Source: CAMDPA01 sp965223035 (GTDB lineage: Bacteria > Pseudomonadota > Alphaproteobacteria > Rhizobiales > Hyphomicrobiaceae). From it: 64,000 nucleotides of DNA. The position numbers and the translations under genes were made by a program. Positions 36,888-46,145 of the stretch are shown piece after piece; position 1 is the stretch's first letter; every line of letters starts with the position of its first letter. The notes below the pieces were generated by a model, which saw nothing but the letters and a program-made list of their open reading frames with translations, did no database searches and was not told the origin of the DNA. The stretch lies in NCBI GenBank assembly GCA_965223035.1, contig OZ244980.1:3968001-4032000 (forward strand), given 5' to 3'.

Positions 36888-39227
36888 TCAAAGGCGGTCG
36901 CGCCCCGCCCAAATCGCTTCCATCACGCGGCGCGGTGTGGCGGGAAGCTCGTTCACCTCCGCGCCCAGGCGTTTGATCGCATCGTTGATGGCGTTGACGA
37001 CGGCGCCGGCCGGTGCGATCGCGGCGCCCTCGCCCACACCCTTGATGCCGTGGCGCGTGTATGGCGACAAGGTCTCGGCGTGACCCAGCCGGATGCCGGG
37101 CAGCTCGGCCGCGCCGGGCAGCAGATAATCGGCAAAGGTCATGGTCAGCGGCTGGCCGTTGCCATCGTAGACCACCTCTTCGAACAGGGCTGAGCCGATG
37201 CCCTGCACGGCCCCGCCGCAGGCCTGGCCCTCCAGGATCAACGGATTAACGCGACGGCCGCAATCCTCGAAGATCACGTAGTCGAGCAGCTCGACCGCGC
37301 CGGTCTCAGGGTCGACGGCGACGACGGCAGCATGCGTCGCATACGTGAACACACCGGTATCGACGTCGGGCTTGTAGCCCTGGGTCACCTCCAATCCCTG
37401 GGTGTCGACGTCGTCGGGCAGCTGATCGGGGCGCAGATACCACGCGCGCGCGATCTCGGCGAACGTGACGCTGGAGCCGCCGGCGATCGCCCGGCCGCTG
37501 TCCAGCCGGACATCGCCCGCCCCGCATTGCATCAGGTGAGCGGCGTGCCGTTTCACGCGGCCCGCCAACACCTCGCTGGCCTTCGAGACCGCACCGCCCG
37601 CCATCACCATGCCGCGCGACGCATAGGCGCCGGTGGAATAGGGCGTGACACCGGTATCGCCCATGGTAACCTTGATGTCCTCGATCGGCACGCCCAACCA
37701 GTCGGACGCCACCTGCGCGATCGTCGTCTCTAAGCCCTGTCCGAATGAATGGTTGCCGGAGCAAACCTCCAGCGAGCCCGACGGCGCAATTTTGACCATG
37801 GCCTGCTCGTAACCGGGCACGAGCGGCAGGCCCCAGGCACCGAACACCTTGGTGCCATGGGCGGTTTGCTCGGTGAAAGTCGCAAAGCCAATACCGATCA
37901 GCCGACCGTCAGGCTCCAGCTGCTGCTGTCGCTGCCGGATCTTGTCAACCCCGATCATCGCCGCCGCGTTCTTCACGCTGGCGGGGTAATCACCGCTGTC
38001 ATAGTACTTGGCCGTGACGTTCGTGTACGGCATCGCCGAAGCCGGCACCAGATTGTCGCTGCGCACGTCGGCAGGCTCGCGCCCGGCCGCGCGGGCAATG
38101 GCGTCGATCGTCAGCTCCATCGCGAAACACACGCCCGGTCGCGCCACACCGCGATAGGGGGTAAACGGCGGCTTGTTGGTAGCGACCGAATAGGTCTTGC
38201 AGCGATAGACCGGCAGCACGTACGGCCCCGGCAGATTACCTCCGGCCTGAGCCGCCTCCAGGCACGCCGTGAATGGCCAAACCGAATAGGCGCCAACATC
38301 GACCGTGATCTCCGCATCGATGGCCAGCAGTTGGCCTGTTGCATCCGCGTAGGCCTTCAGGTTGTAGTGATGCTGACGGGTGTTGGCGCCGGCGGTCAAA
38401 TGCTCGCGCCGATCCTCCGTCCACCGAATTGGCAAGCCGGTCTTCGACGCCAGCCACGAGACCACCACCTCCTCGGGTTGCAGCACGCACTTGTAGCCGA
38501 AGCCGCCGCCGACATCTTGCGCGATGATACGGACTCGAACCTGGTCCAGCCCGAGCACCTCCGATAAGCCGGTGCGGATCACGTGCGGCACCTGCGTCGA
38601 GGTATAGACCACCAATTCGTCCACGCGCCGATCCCAATGGGCGAGCACCCCCTTGCCCTCCATCGGCGCCATGCACTGGCGCGCCGTGCGGTACTCCCGC
38701 TCGATGACGATGGCTGCGGTCGCTGCGACCTTGTCGATGTCGCCGTCGACCGACGTGGTCAGGAACAGGTTATCGCCCCACTCCTCATGCACCAATGGCG
38801 CCTCCGCCCGCCGCGCCGCCAGGCTGTCGACGACCGGCGGCAGCTCTTCGATGTCGAGCCCGACCGACTGGGCGATGTCCTCCGCCTGCGCCCGCGTCGG
38901 CGCGATGCAGACCGCGATGCACTCACCGACATACCGCACCTTAGTCGTGGCCAGGGCGGGAAAATCGGAAACCTTGTAGGTCGGCAACGAGGAATCGGCG
39001 CGGATTGGCTTGACGCCGTCGGCGGCCAGATCGGCGGCGGTGAACACGCGATTGTCGCAGTCGGTCGGCTTGTCGATGCCACGGATGCGGCCATGGGCGA
39101 TCGGTGCCCGAACGAAGGCCGCCTCCCAGAGCCCGGGCACGTCGATATCGCCGACGAACTGCCCTTGCCCACGCAACAAACGCGCATCTTCCTTGCGCGT
39201 TACCCTGGCGCCGATTCCGCTTTTCAC
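36888..39227 (-). CDS. Xanthine dehydrogenase-type molybdenum subunit (CoxL family), copy 2
   Basis: 779-residue molybdenum catalytic subunit. Shows the N-terminal GARVTRKEDARLLRGQGQF, Moco contacts in QDVGGGFGYKCVLQPEEVVVS and FGQGLETTIAQV, and the C-terminal active-site glutamate in IKGVGEGAAIAPAGA. Not close to copy 1 or 3 by eye. No FAD or FeS partner genes are adjacent. Divergent from the AhpD-like gene, with a 243-base spacer. Possible substrates are aldehydes, N-heterocycles or CO-type; the sequence lacks an obvious CO-dehydrogenase AYXCSFR loop, so true CO oxidation is unlikely. Confidence 0.88.
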   Translation of the reverse strand: MKSGIGARVTRKEDARLLRGQGQFVGDIDVPGLWEAAFVRAPIAHGRIRGIDKPTDCDNRVFTAADLAADGVKPIRADSSLPTYKVSDFPALATTKVRYVGECIAVCIAPTRAQAEDIAQSVGLDIEELPPVVDSLAARRAEAPLVHEEWGDNLFLTTSVDGDIDKVAATAAIVIEREYRTARQCMAPMEGKGVLAHWDRRVDELVVYTSTQVPHVIRTGLSEVLGLDQVRVRIIAQDVGGGFGYKCVLQPEEVVVSWLASKTGLPIRWTEDRREHLTAGANTRQHHYNLKAYADATGQLLAIDAEITVDVGAYSVWPFTACLEAAQAGGNLPGPYVLPVYRCKTYSVATNKPPFTPYRGVARPGVCFAMELTIDAIARAAGREPADVRSDNLVPASAMPYTNVTAKYYDSGDYPASVKNAAAMIGVDKIRQRQQQLEPDGRLIGIGFATFTEQTAHGTKVFGAWGLPLVPGYEQAMVKIAPSGSLEVCSGNHSFGQGLETTIAQVASDWLGVPIEDIKVTMGDTGVTPYSTGAYASRGMVMAGGAVSKASEVLAGRVKRHAAHLMQCGAGDVRLDSGRAIAGGSSVTFAEIARAWYLRPDQLPDDVDTQGLEVTQGYKPDVDTGVFTYATHAAVVAVDPETGAVELLDYVIFEDCGRRVNPLILEGQACGGAVQGIGSALFEEVVYDGNGQPLTMTFADYLLPGAAELPGIRLGHAETLSPYTRHGIKGVGEGAAIAPAGAVVNAINDAIKRLGAEVNELPATPRRVMEAIWAGRDRL

Positions 39228-39470
39228 GCGTCCTCCCGTCGATCAGGGGTGTCGTCCAAGACCCTATTGCCAATCGTCATGCGGACCGGGCCCGGTCGAT
39301 CACCGTGCGCACGATCACCGATTTGCGCATGCCCGTGGGCCGAGGTCAATCAGCCGCGCGCACGCCAGCCAACGGCTCGCAAAGCGGACCACCCACGCGA
39401 TCGTTGACCGGGTTGCAGGGCACACGATAGCCTTCGCGGATCCGCCAGACCAGCGCAAGGAGGTTGCTGC

Positions 39471-40607
39471 ATGCCGGACACCACGAACGCGGATCCGAAC
39501 TATGATACCGCGCCCTATCCGGTGCGCGCGGACATCGCGGAAACCCATGCGCGCGTGTGGCAGCACATCGCCGCGCCGGGCACCTGGCTCGACGGGTCGA
39601 CGCGCGTCGCCATCGCGGCGGAGACCAGGACGGCCAGGACCTGCCGCTTGTGCGCAAGCCGCAAGGCGGCGATATCGCCCTATGCGATCGACGCCACCCA
39701 CGACAGCCTGTACCACCTGCGGACCGATCAGGTGGAGGCGATCCACCGCATCGTCAGCGATCCGGCACGGCTGACCGAGCGATGGGTGCGGGGGCTGTTG
39801 GACGGCGGTATGGCGGATACAGAGTACATTGAGCTGGTATCGGTGCTGGCCCACACGGTGGCGGTCGATACCTTCACCGATGCGCTGGGCCTACCGCGGT
39901 GGCCGCTGCCGCGTCCCATCGACGGTGAGCCGTCGCGACGCCGGCCGCAGGGCGCCGTGATCGACGCCGCTTGGTTGCCGACGGTGCCGCCGGAAGCCGC
40001 GGATGCTGATCTCAAGCGCATCTACCCGAGCGGAATTGGCGACGCGCCCAATGCCCCGCACGTGCGTCGCGCCATGAGCCTGGTGCCGCGCGAGGCGATC
40101 AGCTTCTTCGCCATAAATGACACGCACTACCTACCGCCGGAGGCGATGTGGCAGGTCGACCGTAACCCACGGTCGATCACCAAAGCGCAGATTGAATTGG
40201 TGGCGAGCCGAGTGTCCTCGCTCAACGGGTGCTTTTATTGAACGGTCAGTCATGCTGACAGGCTCCGTGCGAGCCTCATCAAGACCGCCGAAGAGACGCC
40301 CGACCTGGCCGCCGTGAACGGGGGGCCGGACCGCGCCGGCATCGACGCTGCGGACCTGTTTGTCGCCTTTGCCGAGGCGAGCGTTGGCTCAGCCATGGAC
40401 GAGATGGCTGCGGCCCGCCACGCCTTGGCGACGCGCGTGGGTGCCGACGCGATGGTGGACGCTGCGGCCGTGGCCGCGCTGTTCAATGCGATCAACCGAG
40501 TCGCCGACGCGATCGGCATCAAAGTGGAGGCGTCGAAGACCGAGCGGACCGCCTATTTCCGCACGGCGCTGGGTCTCGACGCGTTCCAGACCGCACGCAT
40601 GTCGTGA
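39471..40607 (+). CDS. AhpD-like protein with in-frame TGA, candidate selenoprotein
   Basis: Read through TGA 40239-40241, this is a 378-residue carboxymuconolactone decarboxylase/AhpD-like protein. Around the TGA the protein reads ELVASRVSSLNGCFY-[TGA]-TVSH. Relative to AhpD peroxidase (Glu118, Cys130, Cys133, His137) the spacing fits exactly: Glu242, Cys254, TGA at 257, His261. The TGA thus occupies the second, attacking cysteine of CxxC. The same frame stays open for 121 more codons with family-like sequence (ADLFVAFAEASVGSAMDEM). An N-terminal CRLC (58-61) lies in the first half. AhpD-like selenoproteins are known in bacteria. A hairpin placed as expected for a SECIS follows. A simple nonsense mutation (TGC to TGA) is the alternative. 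Confidence 0.7.
40245..40276 (+). promoter_or_regulatory. Candidate bacterial SECIS hairpins after the TGA
   Basis: Two small perfect hairpins follow the in-frame TGA. The first is GTCAG-TCATG-CTGAC (40245-40259). The second is AGGCTC-CGTGC-GAGCCT (40260-40276); its loop contains GT at 26-27 bases after the TGA. Bacterial SECIS elements have a short stem with a G/GU in a small apical loop about 16-37 bases downstream of UGA, so the second hairpin fits in size, position and loop. By eye only; no folding energy computed. Confidence 0.55.
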
Positions 40608-40656
40608 CTGCGCGGGCCGCGCTTGGCCGCCGTGCTCGGTTGGCCGGCGCCGCCTT

Positions 40657-42357
40657 TCAAGCGCCCGCCTTCTGAGCCTTCTTCCAGGTATCCTTCAACG
40701 GGACGATTTCATTGAAGACCGGTCGGCCCGGTGTCGTGTCGGGATCAACACAAAAATATCCCACGCGTTCGAACTGGACTTGCGTGCCCAGGTCATGGCA
40801 GGCGAGTGCCGGTTCGATTTTTGCGTCCTCGATCACGGTCAACGCGTTTGGGTTGACGGCGGCGAGCAAGTCATCTTCCGCAGCCGGGTTTTCGCTTGCA
40901 AACAACTGCTCAAAGCGTCTGACCTGCGCACTGAGCGCATGCTTTGCATCGACCCAATGCAGCGTACTGCGCACTTTTCGACCATCAGGTGCATTTCCGC
41001 CTCGCGTCGCAGGATCATAACGGCACCTGAGCTCAGTAATCTTACCGGCAGCGTCTTTCAATACATCGGTGCACGTCACGAAGTAGGCATATCGCAAGCG
41101 CACCTCGCGGCCCGGACTGAGCCGAAAGAATTTTTTTGGGGGATCTTCCATGAAATCGTCGCGCTCAATGTAAATCTCGCGAGAAAATGGCACCTGACGC
41201 GAGCCAGCGCTTGCGTCTTCTGGATTATTGACGGCATCGAGCTGCTCAAGCTCACCTTCAGGGTAGTTCTCGATGATAACCTTGAGGGGATCGAGCACGG
41301 CCATGCGGCGCAAGGCGATCCGGTTTAAGACTTCGCGAACGCAATACTCCAGGAAACCATAGTCAACGGTGCTGTCAGCGCGCGCCACCCCGATCAACTT
41401 TGCAAATTCGCGCAGGGCAGCCGGTGGTATGCCGCGGCGCCGGAGTCCGCTGAGCGTTGGCATGCGCGGATCATCCCAGCCGCTGACCACCCCTTCCTGC
41501 ACCAGCTGCATCAGTTTGCGCTTGGACAACACCGTATGGGTCAAATTGAGCCGCGCAAATTCGTACTGCCTCGGCTTGCTCGGGGTTGGCAGACCCTCCA
41601 CCAGCCAATCGTACAGGGGCCGATGGTCGGAGAACTCCAGCGTGCACAAAGAATGTGTAATGCCCTCGATCGCATCCGATTGACCATGAGCGAAATCATA
41701 GGTCGGGTAAATGCACCAGGTGTCGCCGGTCCTCGGATGATGGGCGTGCAACACCCTGTAAAGCACCGGATCACGCATGTTGATATTGCCGGACGCCATA
41801 TCGATCTTGGCCCGCAACGTCTTAGCCCCGTCGGCAAACTCGCCCGCCCGCATGCGACGGAACAAATCGAGGTTCTCTTCGACCGTGCGATCACGGTACG
41901 GACTGTTGCGTCCCGGCTGCTTCAGCGTGCCGCGGTACTCGCGGATCTGGTCGGCATCGAGATCGTCAACGTAGGCCTTGCCCGCCTGAACCAAGTGCTC
42001 CGCCCACGCATAGAGCTGCTCAAAATAGTCCGAAGCATAACGGGCCTCGCCGCTCCACTGATAACCGAGCCAGCGCAGATCCCGCTTGATGGCCTCGATG
42101 AATTCCGCGTCCTCCTTGACCGGGTTGGTATCATCCAAACGCAGGTTGCAACGACCGCCAAACTCGGCGGCCATTCCAAAGTTGAGCGCAAGCGCCTTGG
42201 CGTGGCCGATGTGGAGATAGCCATTGGGCTCCGGTGGAAACCGCGTCACAACATCGCTGACCCGCCCGGCGGCCAGATCTTCCTTGATGATGTCGCGGAT
42301 GAAGTGCGCCGGTCCGTCGCGGACCTCGTCTTCGGAGGTAGCGGTGTGCGGTGTCAT
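40657..42357 (-). CDS. glnS: Glutaminyl-tRNA synthetase
   Basis: 566-residue class Ic aminoacyl-tRNA synthetase that charges tRNA-Gln directly. The catalytic HIGH motif is in PNGYLHIGHAKALALNF (about residues 43-59) and the KMSKS counterpart in TVLSKRKLMQLVQEG (about 275). The C-terminal beta-barrel anticodon domains run from about 345. Length is close to the E. coli enzyme (554). Ends 50 bases from the convergent AhpD-like gene. GlnRS is uncommon in alphaproteobacteria, many of which use the GatCAB route, so this gene carries some taxonomic information. Confidence 0.97.
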   Translation of the reverse strand: MTPHTATSEDEVRDGPAHFIRDIIKEDLAAGRVSDVVTRFPPEPNGYLHIGHAKALALNFGMAAEFGGRCNLRLDDTNPVKEDAEFIEAIKRDLRWLGYQWSGEARYASDYFEQLYAWAEHLVQAGKAYVDDLDADQIREYRGTLKQPGRNSPYRDRTVEENLDLFRRMRAGEFADGAKTLRAKIDMASGNINMRDPVLYRVLHAHHPRTGDTWCIYPTYDFAHGQSDAIEGITHSLCTLEFSDHRPLYDWLVEGLPTPSKPRQYEFARLNLTHTVLSKRKLMQLVQEGVVSGWDDPRMPTLSGLRRRGIPPAALREFAKLIGVARADSTVDYGFLEYCVREVLNRIALRRMAVLDPLKVIIENYPEGELEQLDAVNNPEDASAGSRQVPFSREIYIERDDFMEDPPKKFFRLSPGREVRLRYAYFVTCTDVLKDAAGKITELRCRYDPATRGGNAPDGRKVRSTLHWVDAKHALSAQVRRFEQLFASENPAAEDDLLAAVNPNALTVIEDAKIEPALACHDLGTQVQFERVGYFCVDPDTTPGRPVFNEIVPLKDTWKKAQKAGA

Positions 42358-42613
42358 TGTCGCTGACGTTCTTGGCTGTATTGACGGTGTGGGCAGCGCT
42401 CAGCGCGCCGTCCCGCTCATTCTGCGCCCGAGCATTCCCTATGGCATGCCCCCCGCCCCAAGTCACCTCCCAACGCGCTGGCAGCCTCGCTGTGACGCGG
42501 CACAGCTGTGAAACGCCGGGCATTCCAGTCAGGTGAGGACGCCTGCTTTGCGGTGTCAAAACTGAAGCTGAGGCCGCTCAGCTGCGGGAATTGACCAGGC
42601 CTTGTCCGGTCAG

Positions 42614-44809
42614 CTACTGAGCCGTCGCATAGGGGTTCTTGACCCTATCCTGCGGGCGCTCACCACCTGTCGGTGCAGTCGCAATATAGTGCTCAGGGGT
42701 TAATGCTCCACGCCGAGCCCGCGCGCGGGCTTGATCCGGGCTTTCCAATAAGGCTGCGGCTGCAAGCGCGGCCTTGCGATCGACAGGCACTGGCTCCCCG
42801 GCGTCCGGTGGCGGCATCATATTGGCGTGGTAGTACGCCATTTTCTGTTTCTCAGGGTCGATCGTGTGACTGGGATTGATGTCGCGCCGATTGGTGCCCG
42901 CTTTGGGCTCGACCGTGACGCCGTTGACAATCTCGTGGTCGAACCACCATTTCTTGAGCGGGTTGCGTTTGCCGTTTTGCAAGACGTCGTCGAGCCACAC
43001 GCCGATCGGCACCAGCAGTGGTTTCAGGAACATGGCGTTGATACCGCACCAGCTCGCGATGCGGGTCAGCAAGGGTCCATCCACATCGACGACCTTATTC
43101 AGTGGGCAGGTCTTCATACAGCGACCGCAAGCAGACCCCTTGCTATTGGTCAATCGGTAGCGGGTGCAGCGCTCGACGTCCGGTTTCCATATTTCATAAC
43201 CGTTGAACATCACCTTGTTGCCCCAGGGGATCGCGTCACAGGGGCATTCGCGGGCGCATTTCCAACAATTGTTGCAGAAGTACTGGAGGCCAAAGTCTAT
43301 CGGCTTGTCGACCTCGAGCGGCATGTCGGTGGTCATCACAACGGTCTTGAGCCGGGGGCCGATAAACGGGTTCAAGATCAGCTCGCCGATGCGGCTGAGC
43401 TCTCCGAGGCCAGCCAAAAGGGTGACTGGAATATGCAGCACATCGCTGTCCGCATTGGTCTGCGATCGCGCGGAGTAACCTTCGGCGCGAAGCGTCTCCG
43501 CCATGATTCCAGCGATCTCTGCGCCCCTCAGGTACGCGCGCATGGATTGAGCGCCTGAGATCCAGTCGTCGCCGGAGCCACCTTCCATGGTTTCAAAACC
43601 CTGGTCGATCAGCATCACCACGGCATATTTGTGATAGGGCTGGATTGGCTCGCCATTATCCTTGTGCGAGTACCAGGCATAGTCCGGAACCTCACAAATC
43701 CCGGTCATGTCAGCGCCGAGAAAATAGGACAGTGCTTTGAGGGCGCGGGCGTTCGCCGCCGGATCGGCAAACCGCGATTGGTCGATATCGGCGACCTCAC
43801 CATTCTGGTACGGTACCATCGACCGAATCAAACCCAATTGGCTCCAGGACATCGGGTGCTTGAATGAAAACCGTTTTCGCGCCTCTTGAGCTTTCGTCCC
43901 CAAGTCGCCCTGCAGGGCCCGTTCAAAAAAGGCAGCGCGTTTCGGTATCCGTGGCACCTCATCGTCGAGGATGAGCGTGGTCGGCCGATCCACCCGCTTC
44001 ACCGTCTCCATCGCGTAGGGTCCCAAGTGCGAGGCCCGGCGGCTTCGCCGGTTGCGCTCTCGGCCTGAGCGAGCACCGTTGATGCCCCACCAATAGCGTA
44101 GCCCCTTGGCATTGAGCGCAGCTTCGCTAAGCGGGCGGTCGACCGCGAGCTCGTAGTCCGTCGACACCACGGCAACCGAAAAATTGCGCTCCAGATAGGG
44201 GTTGACGATGCTCTCGCCGCGTCGCACTGCCAAGCCGGCGAGTACCGCCAGCCGATCCATGTCGAGTGCCTCGTGCGCGGCGAAATGGGGCCTGGCGTCC
44301 CACCCCATGGTCCGAATATGCCCGGCGACCAGCGCTGCAATCTCCGCTGCCCGCATATCCGATACCGGGCGGACCGCCGGCTCCGCCCAATCGCGGGCGA
44401 GATTGCCTCGGTCCGGAAGACGACCGTCCTCCACCAACACGACGACGGCAAATCCGTGATCAGTGGGCTCCATCCCCTCAAGCCAGGCGTTGTGAGGTAT
44501 TTGACAGATCCCGACCTGGCTTGCATCCATGAAATAGGCGGCGCCCTTGACGTCGACCGCCCGGCGAGCGAGGTCATCGGGAACCGGCGCCTTAGCCCGC
44601 GCGGGGTCCATGTCAACGAAGCTGGCGTAGATCTCGCGGTAGTGCTCGGCCGACTTGGCGAGCAATCCCGGCGGGTATGACCGGTCCGGAATCGAACGGC
44701 GGGAGCGTTGGCTTTCCGCCCCGACGACCGAGTCATCGCGCGGCAGCGACTCCAACGGGAATTGCCCAAGGTGGAAAGCTCGTTTACGGGACCTGGGATA
44801 AATCAGCAT
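42614..44809 (-). CDS. Cytoplasmic reductive dehalogenase-like protein (cobalamin, 2x[4Fe-4S])
   Basis: 731-residue homologue of the non-respiratory reductive dehalogenases (NpRdhA/BhbA type). The ferredoxin part has Cys512, 515, 518, 522 (CNNCWKCAREC) and Cys548, 561, 564, 568 (SACGRCMKTCPLNK), two [4Fe-4S] sites. The cobalamin-binding nitroreductase-like region precedes it (about 330-510). Residues about 100-245 look like a second, degenerate copy of that region (compare IVNPYLERNFSVAVVSTDYE with LILNPFIGPRLKTVVMTTD). There is no Tat signal and no RdhB anchor gene, so it is cytoplasmic. It lacks the C-terminal reductase fusion of NpRdhA. A halogenated aromatic or another reductive target is possible. 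Confidence 0.85.
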   Translation of the reverse strand: MLIYPRSRKRAFHLGQFPLESLPRDDSVVGAESQRSRRSIPDRSYPPGLLAKSAEHYREIYASFVDMDPARAKAPVPDDLARRAVDVKGAAYFMDASQVGICQIPHNAWLEGMEPTDHGFAVVVLVEDGRLPDRGNLARDWAEPAVRPVSDMRAAEIAALVAGHIRTMGWDARPHFAAHEALDMDRLAVLAGLAVRRGESIVNPYLERNFSVAVVSTDYELAVDRPLSEAALNAKGLRYWWGINGARSGRERNRRSRRASHLGPYAMETVKRVDRPTTLILDDEVPRIPKRAAFFERALQGDLGTKAQEARKRFSFKHPMSWSQLGLIRSMVPYQNGEVADIDQSRFADPAANARALKALSYFLGADMTGICEVPDYAWYSHKDNGEPIQPYHKYAVVMLIDQGFETMEGGSGDDWISGAQSMRAYLRGAEIAGIMAETLRAEGYSARSQTNADSDVLHIPVTLLAGLGELSRIGELILNPFIGPRLKTVVMTTDMPLEVDKPIDFGLQYFCNNCWKCARECPCDAIPWGNKVMFNGYEIWKPDVERCTRYRLTNSKGSACGRCMKTCPLNKVVDVDGPLLTRIASWCGINAMFLKPLLVPIGVWLDDVLQNGKRNPLKKWWFDHEIVNGVTVEPKAGTNRRDINPSHTIDPEKQKMAYYHANMMPPPDAGEPVPVDRKAALAAAALLESPDQARARARRGALTPEHYIATAPTGGERPQDRVKNPYATAQ

Positions 44810-44960
44810 TTTTCATCCGCCGTCGGTTCAACTTTGGGCAAATACTGTTGCATTGAATGGTGGCGCGAGTCCATCGCCAGTTACCTCCGACCAGGCTTTA
44901 GCGGAGCGGCCGGTCGCCGACCTTGTTGACGCGCCAGGCGATCCGGCCGAACGGGCCTGG

Positions 44961-45032
44961 CCCGACCAGTAGGCCCGACCAGTAGGCCCGACCAGTAGGC
45001 CCGACCAGTAGGCCCGACCAGTAGGCCCGACC
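44961..45032. repeat. 13-base tandem repeat, five full copies
   Basis: The unit CCCGACCAGTAGG is repeated exactly five times (44961-45025), followed by a partial CCCGACC. No spacers, so it is not a CRISPR array. Lies about 150-220 bases upstream of the dehalogenase-like start; perfect identity indicates recent slippage, and copy number probably varies between strains. Confidence 0.95.
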
Positions 45033-45102
45033 TGCAATCCATTGGCCACCGCCGCCCACGTAGACCATATCCGCCTTAGGCGGATTAACCTCTGTCGGCC
45101 CA

Positions 45103-45169
45103 GTTCCCCAGCCGTGCCACCCAATGGCACCCGATGGTGGGTGGCCGGGTGAGAAGCAGGATCGTTCCA
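45103..45169. repeat. Palindromic GC-rich repeat, family B copy 3
   Basis: Left arm CCGTGCCACCCAATGGCACC and right arm GGTGGGTGGCCGGGTGAG form an imperfect palindrome that ends in CGTTCC; it resembles the copies at 22197 and 54643. Confidence 0.55.
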
Positions 45170-45311
45170 GCAAACACTGAACCGCTCCAAGTCAACATAG
45201 AAACCGCAAGGGCGGCTGCGACCACATCGGCCAAGACCATCGGCGCTTGCAGGACCTGCGGCGCGCTGCGTCCAAAAGGCAGTGTGTCCATGGCGAACAC
45301 CGTTGCCGGCT

Positions 45312-46145
45312 CTACAGAAAGTTGTTGGGCCAAATGATGCTGCGCCACATGTGGGCGGTGGGGCTGTCGTCGAAGCCGAGACCCTCCTCCGGCTGCTTGA
45401 AGGTTCGGCCGATGATGTCGGTGAAGTCGTCGACGTCCACGGTCACGGTAGGATCAAAAGAATAAAGATCGTTCAGCGTCACCAGCCGCGCCGAAATATA
45501 CCATTTATGGTTCCGAGCGTAGACGTAAGCCTTCTCGATGTATGGTGGGGGGCAATAGTCGTCGCCCATCACCCGGCGATACAGGTCAGGGTAGGCGTAT
45601 CCAACCGAGTCGTCTGGATAGAAGCGAAGCACTTGGTGATAGCGTATAGCCCAGGCTGTCTCCTCATCGACATAGGGCTCAATCAGCTGGGCGCCGTGGT
45701 AACCGTGATCCGTTCGGATATAGCACGTCACGGCAATATCGTGCAGAAGGCAAGCCAGGACGAGCTTGTCCGGCAGGCCGTTCTTGCGCGCCAGATTGGC
45801 GCTCTGCAACAGGTGGTTACCGCCACCATCCTTGAGCAGTATTCGCTTCTTGAAGAAATCGATCAGCGTGGGCCGCTCCGGCATGGTTGGCAAGCGTGGG
45901 TCGTCATGCATCAGGTATCGACCTGGCGCCGGTTGAGAAACACCGGCAGCCAACTTTCCCACGCGACCAAAATAGGGAATTGCAACCTTACGATCGAGCA
46001 GGCGCATCATCGTCAATTCGAGCAATTCGTCCTTTTCTTCCGGTCGCATCTCGGGCGTCGCCTTGGCGGCAACGATCGCGAGCGCCTCCTTGACCAGATC
46101 GTTGTCGCCCGCCTCGGACGTGTTAACCACTGCGGTCGTCGTCAT
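45312..46145 (-). CDS. HD-domain metalloprotein of unknown function
   Basis: 277 residues from ATG 46145 (GGAGA upstream; the frame is open to 46268 but that part looks non-coding). The metal-binding pattern of an HD-domain enzyme is clear: His111, His135-Asp136 (LLHDIAV), His147/His150 (DHGYHGAQL) and His170 (RYHQ). This H...HD...H...H layout occurs both in phosphohydrolases and in diiron oxygenases such as PhnZ and inositol oxygenase. No signal peptide. Divergent from the MetE-like gene with a 732-base gap. Specific reaction unknown. Confidence 0.7.
   Translation of the reverse strand: MTTTAVVNTSEAGDNDLVKEALAIVAAKATPEMRPEEKDELLELTMMRLLDRKVAIPYFGRVGKLAAGVSQPAPGRYLMHDDPRLPTMPERPTLIDFFKKRILLKDGGGNHLLQSANLARKNGLPDKLVLACLLHDIAVTCYIRTDHGYHGAQLIEPYVDEETAWAIRYHQVLRFYPDDSVGYAYPDLYRRVMGDDYCPPPYIEKAYVYARNHKWYISARLVTLNDLYSFDPTVTVDVDDFTDIIGRTFKQPEEGLGFDDSPTAHMWRSIIWPNNFL

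Larger units (their letters stand above)
44810..45311. other. Intergenic stretch with two repeats
   Basis: No gene recognised between the dehalogenase-like gene and the HD-domain gene, both leftward. Holds the 13-base tandem repeat at 44961 and a family B palindrome at 45103. The promoter of the dehalogenase-like gene must lie here. Confidence 0.45.

Noticed and set aside
36888..39227. True aerobic CO dehydrogenase large subunit
   Set aside because: The AYXCSFR active-site loop of form I CoxL is not seen, and no coxM/coxS genes accompany it.
40239..40607. Frameshift or separate small gene at 40314
   Set aside because: The 40314 frame is the same as the upstream AhpD-like frame, interrupted only by TGA; reading it as a separate gene would split a domain in the middle of its CxxC motif.
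44961..45032. CRISPR array
   Set aside because: Units are 13 bases, contiguous, with no spacers, and no cas genes are nearby.
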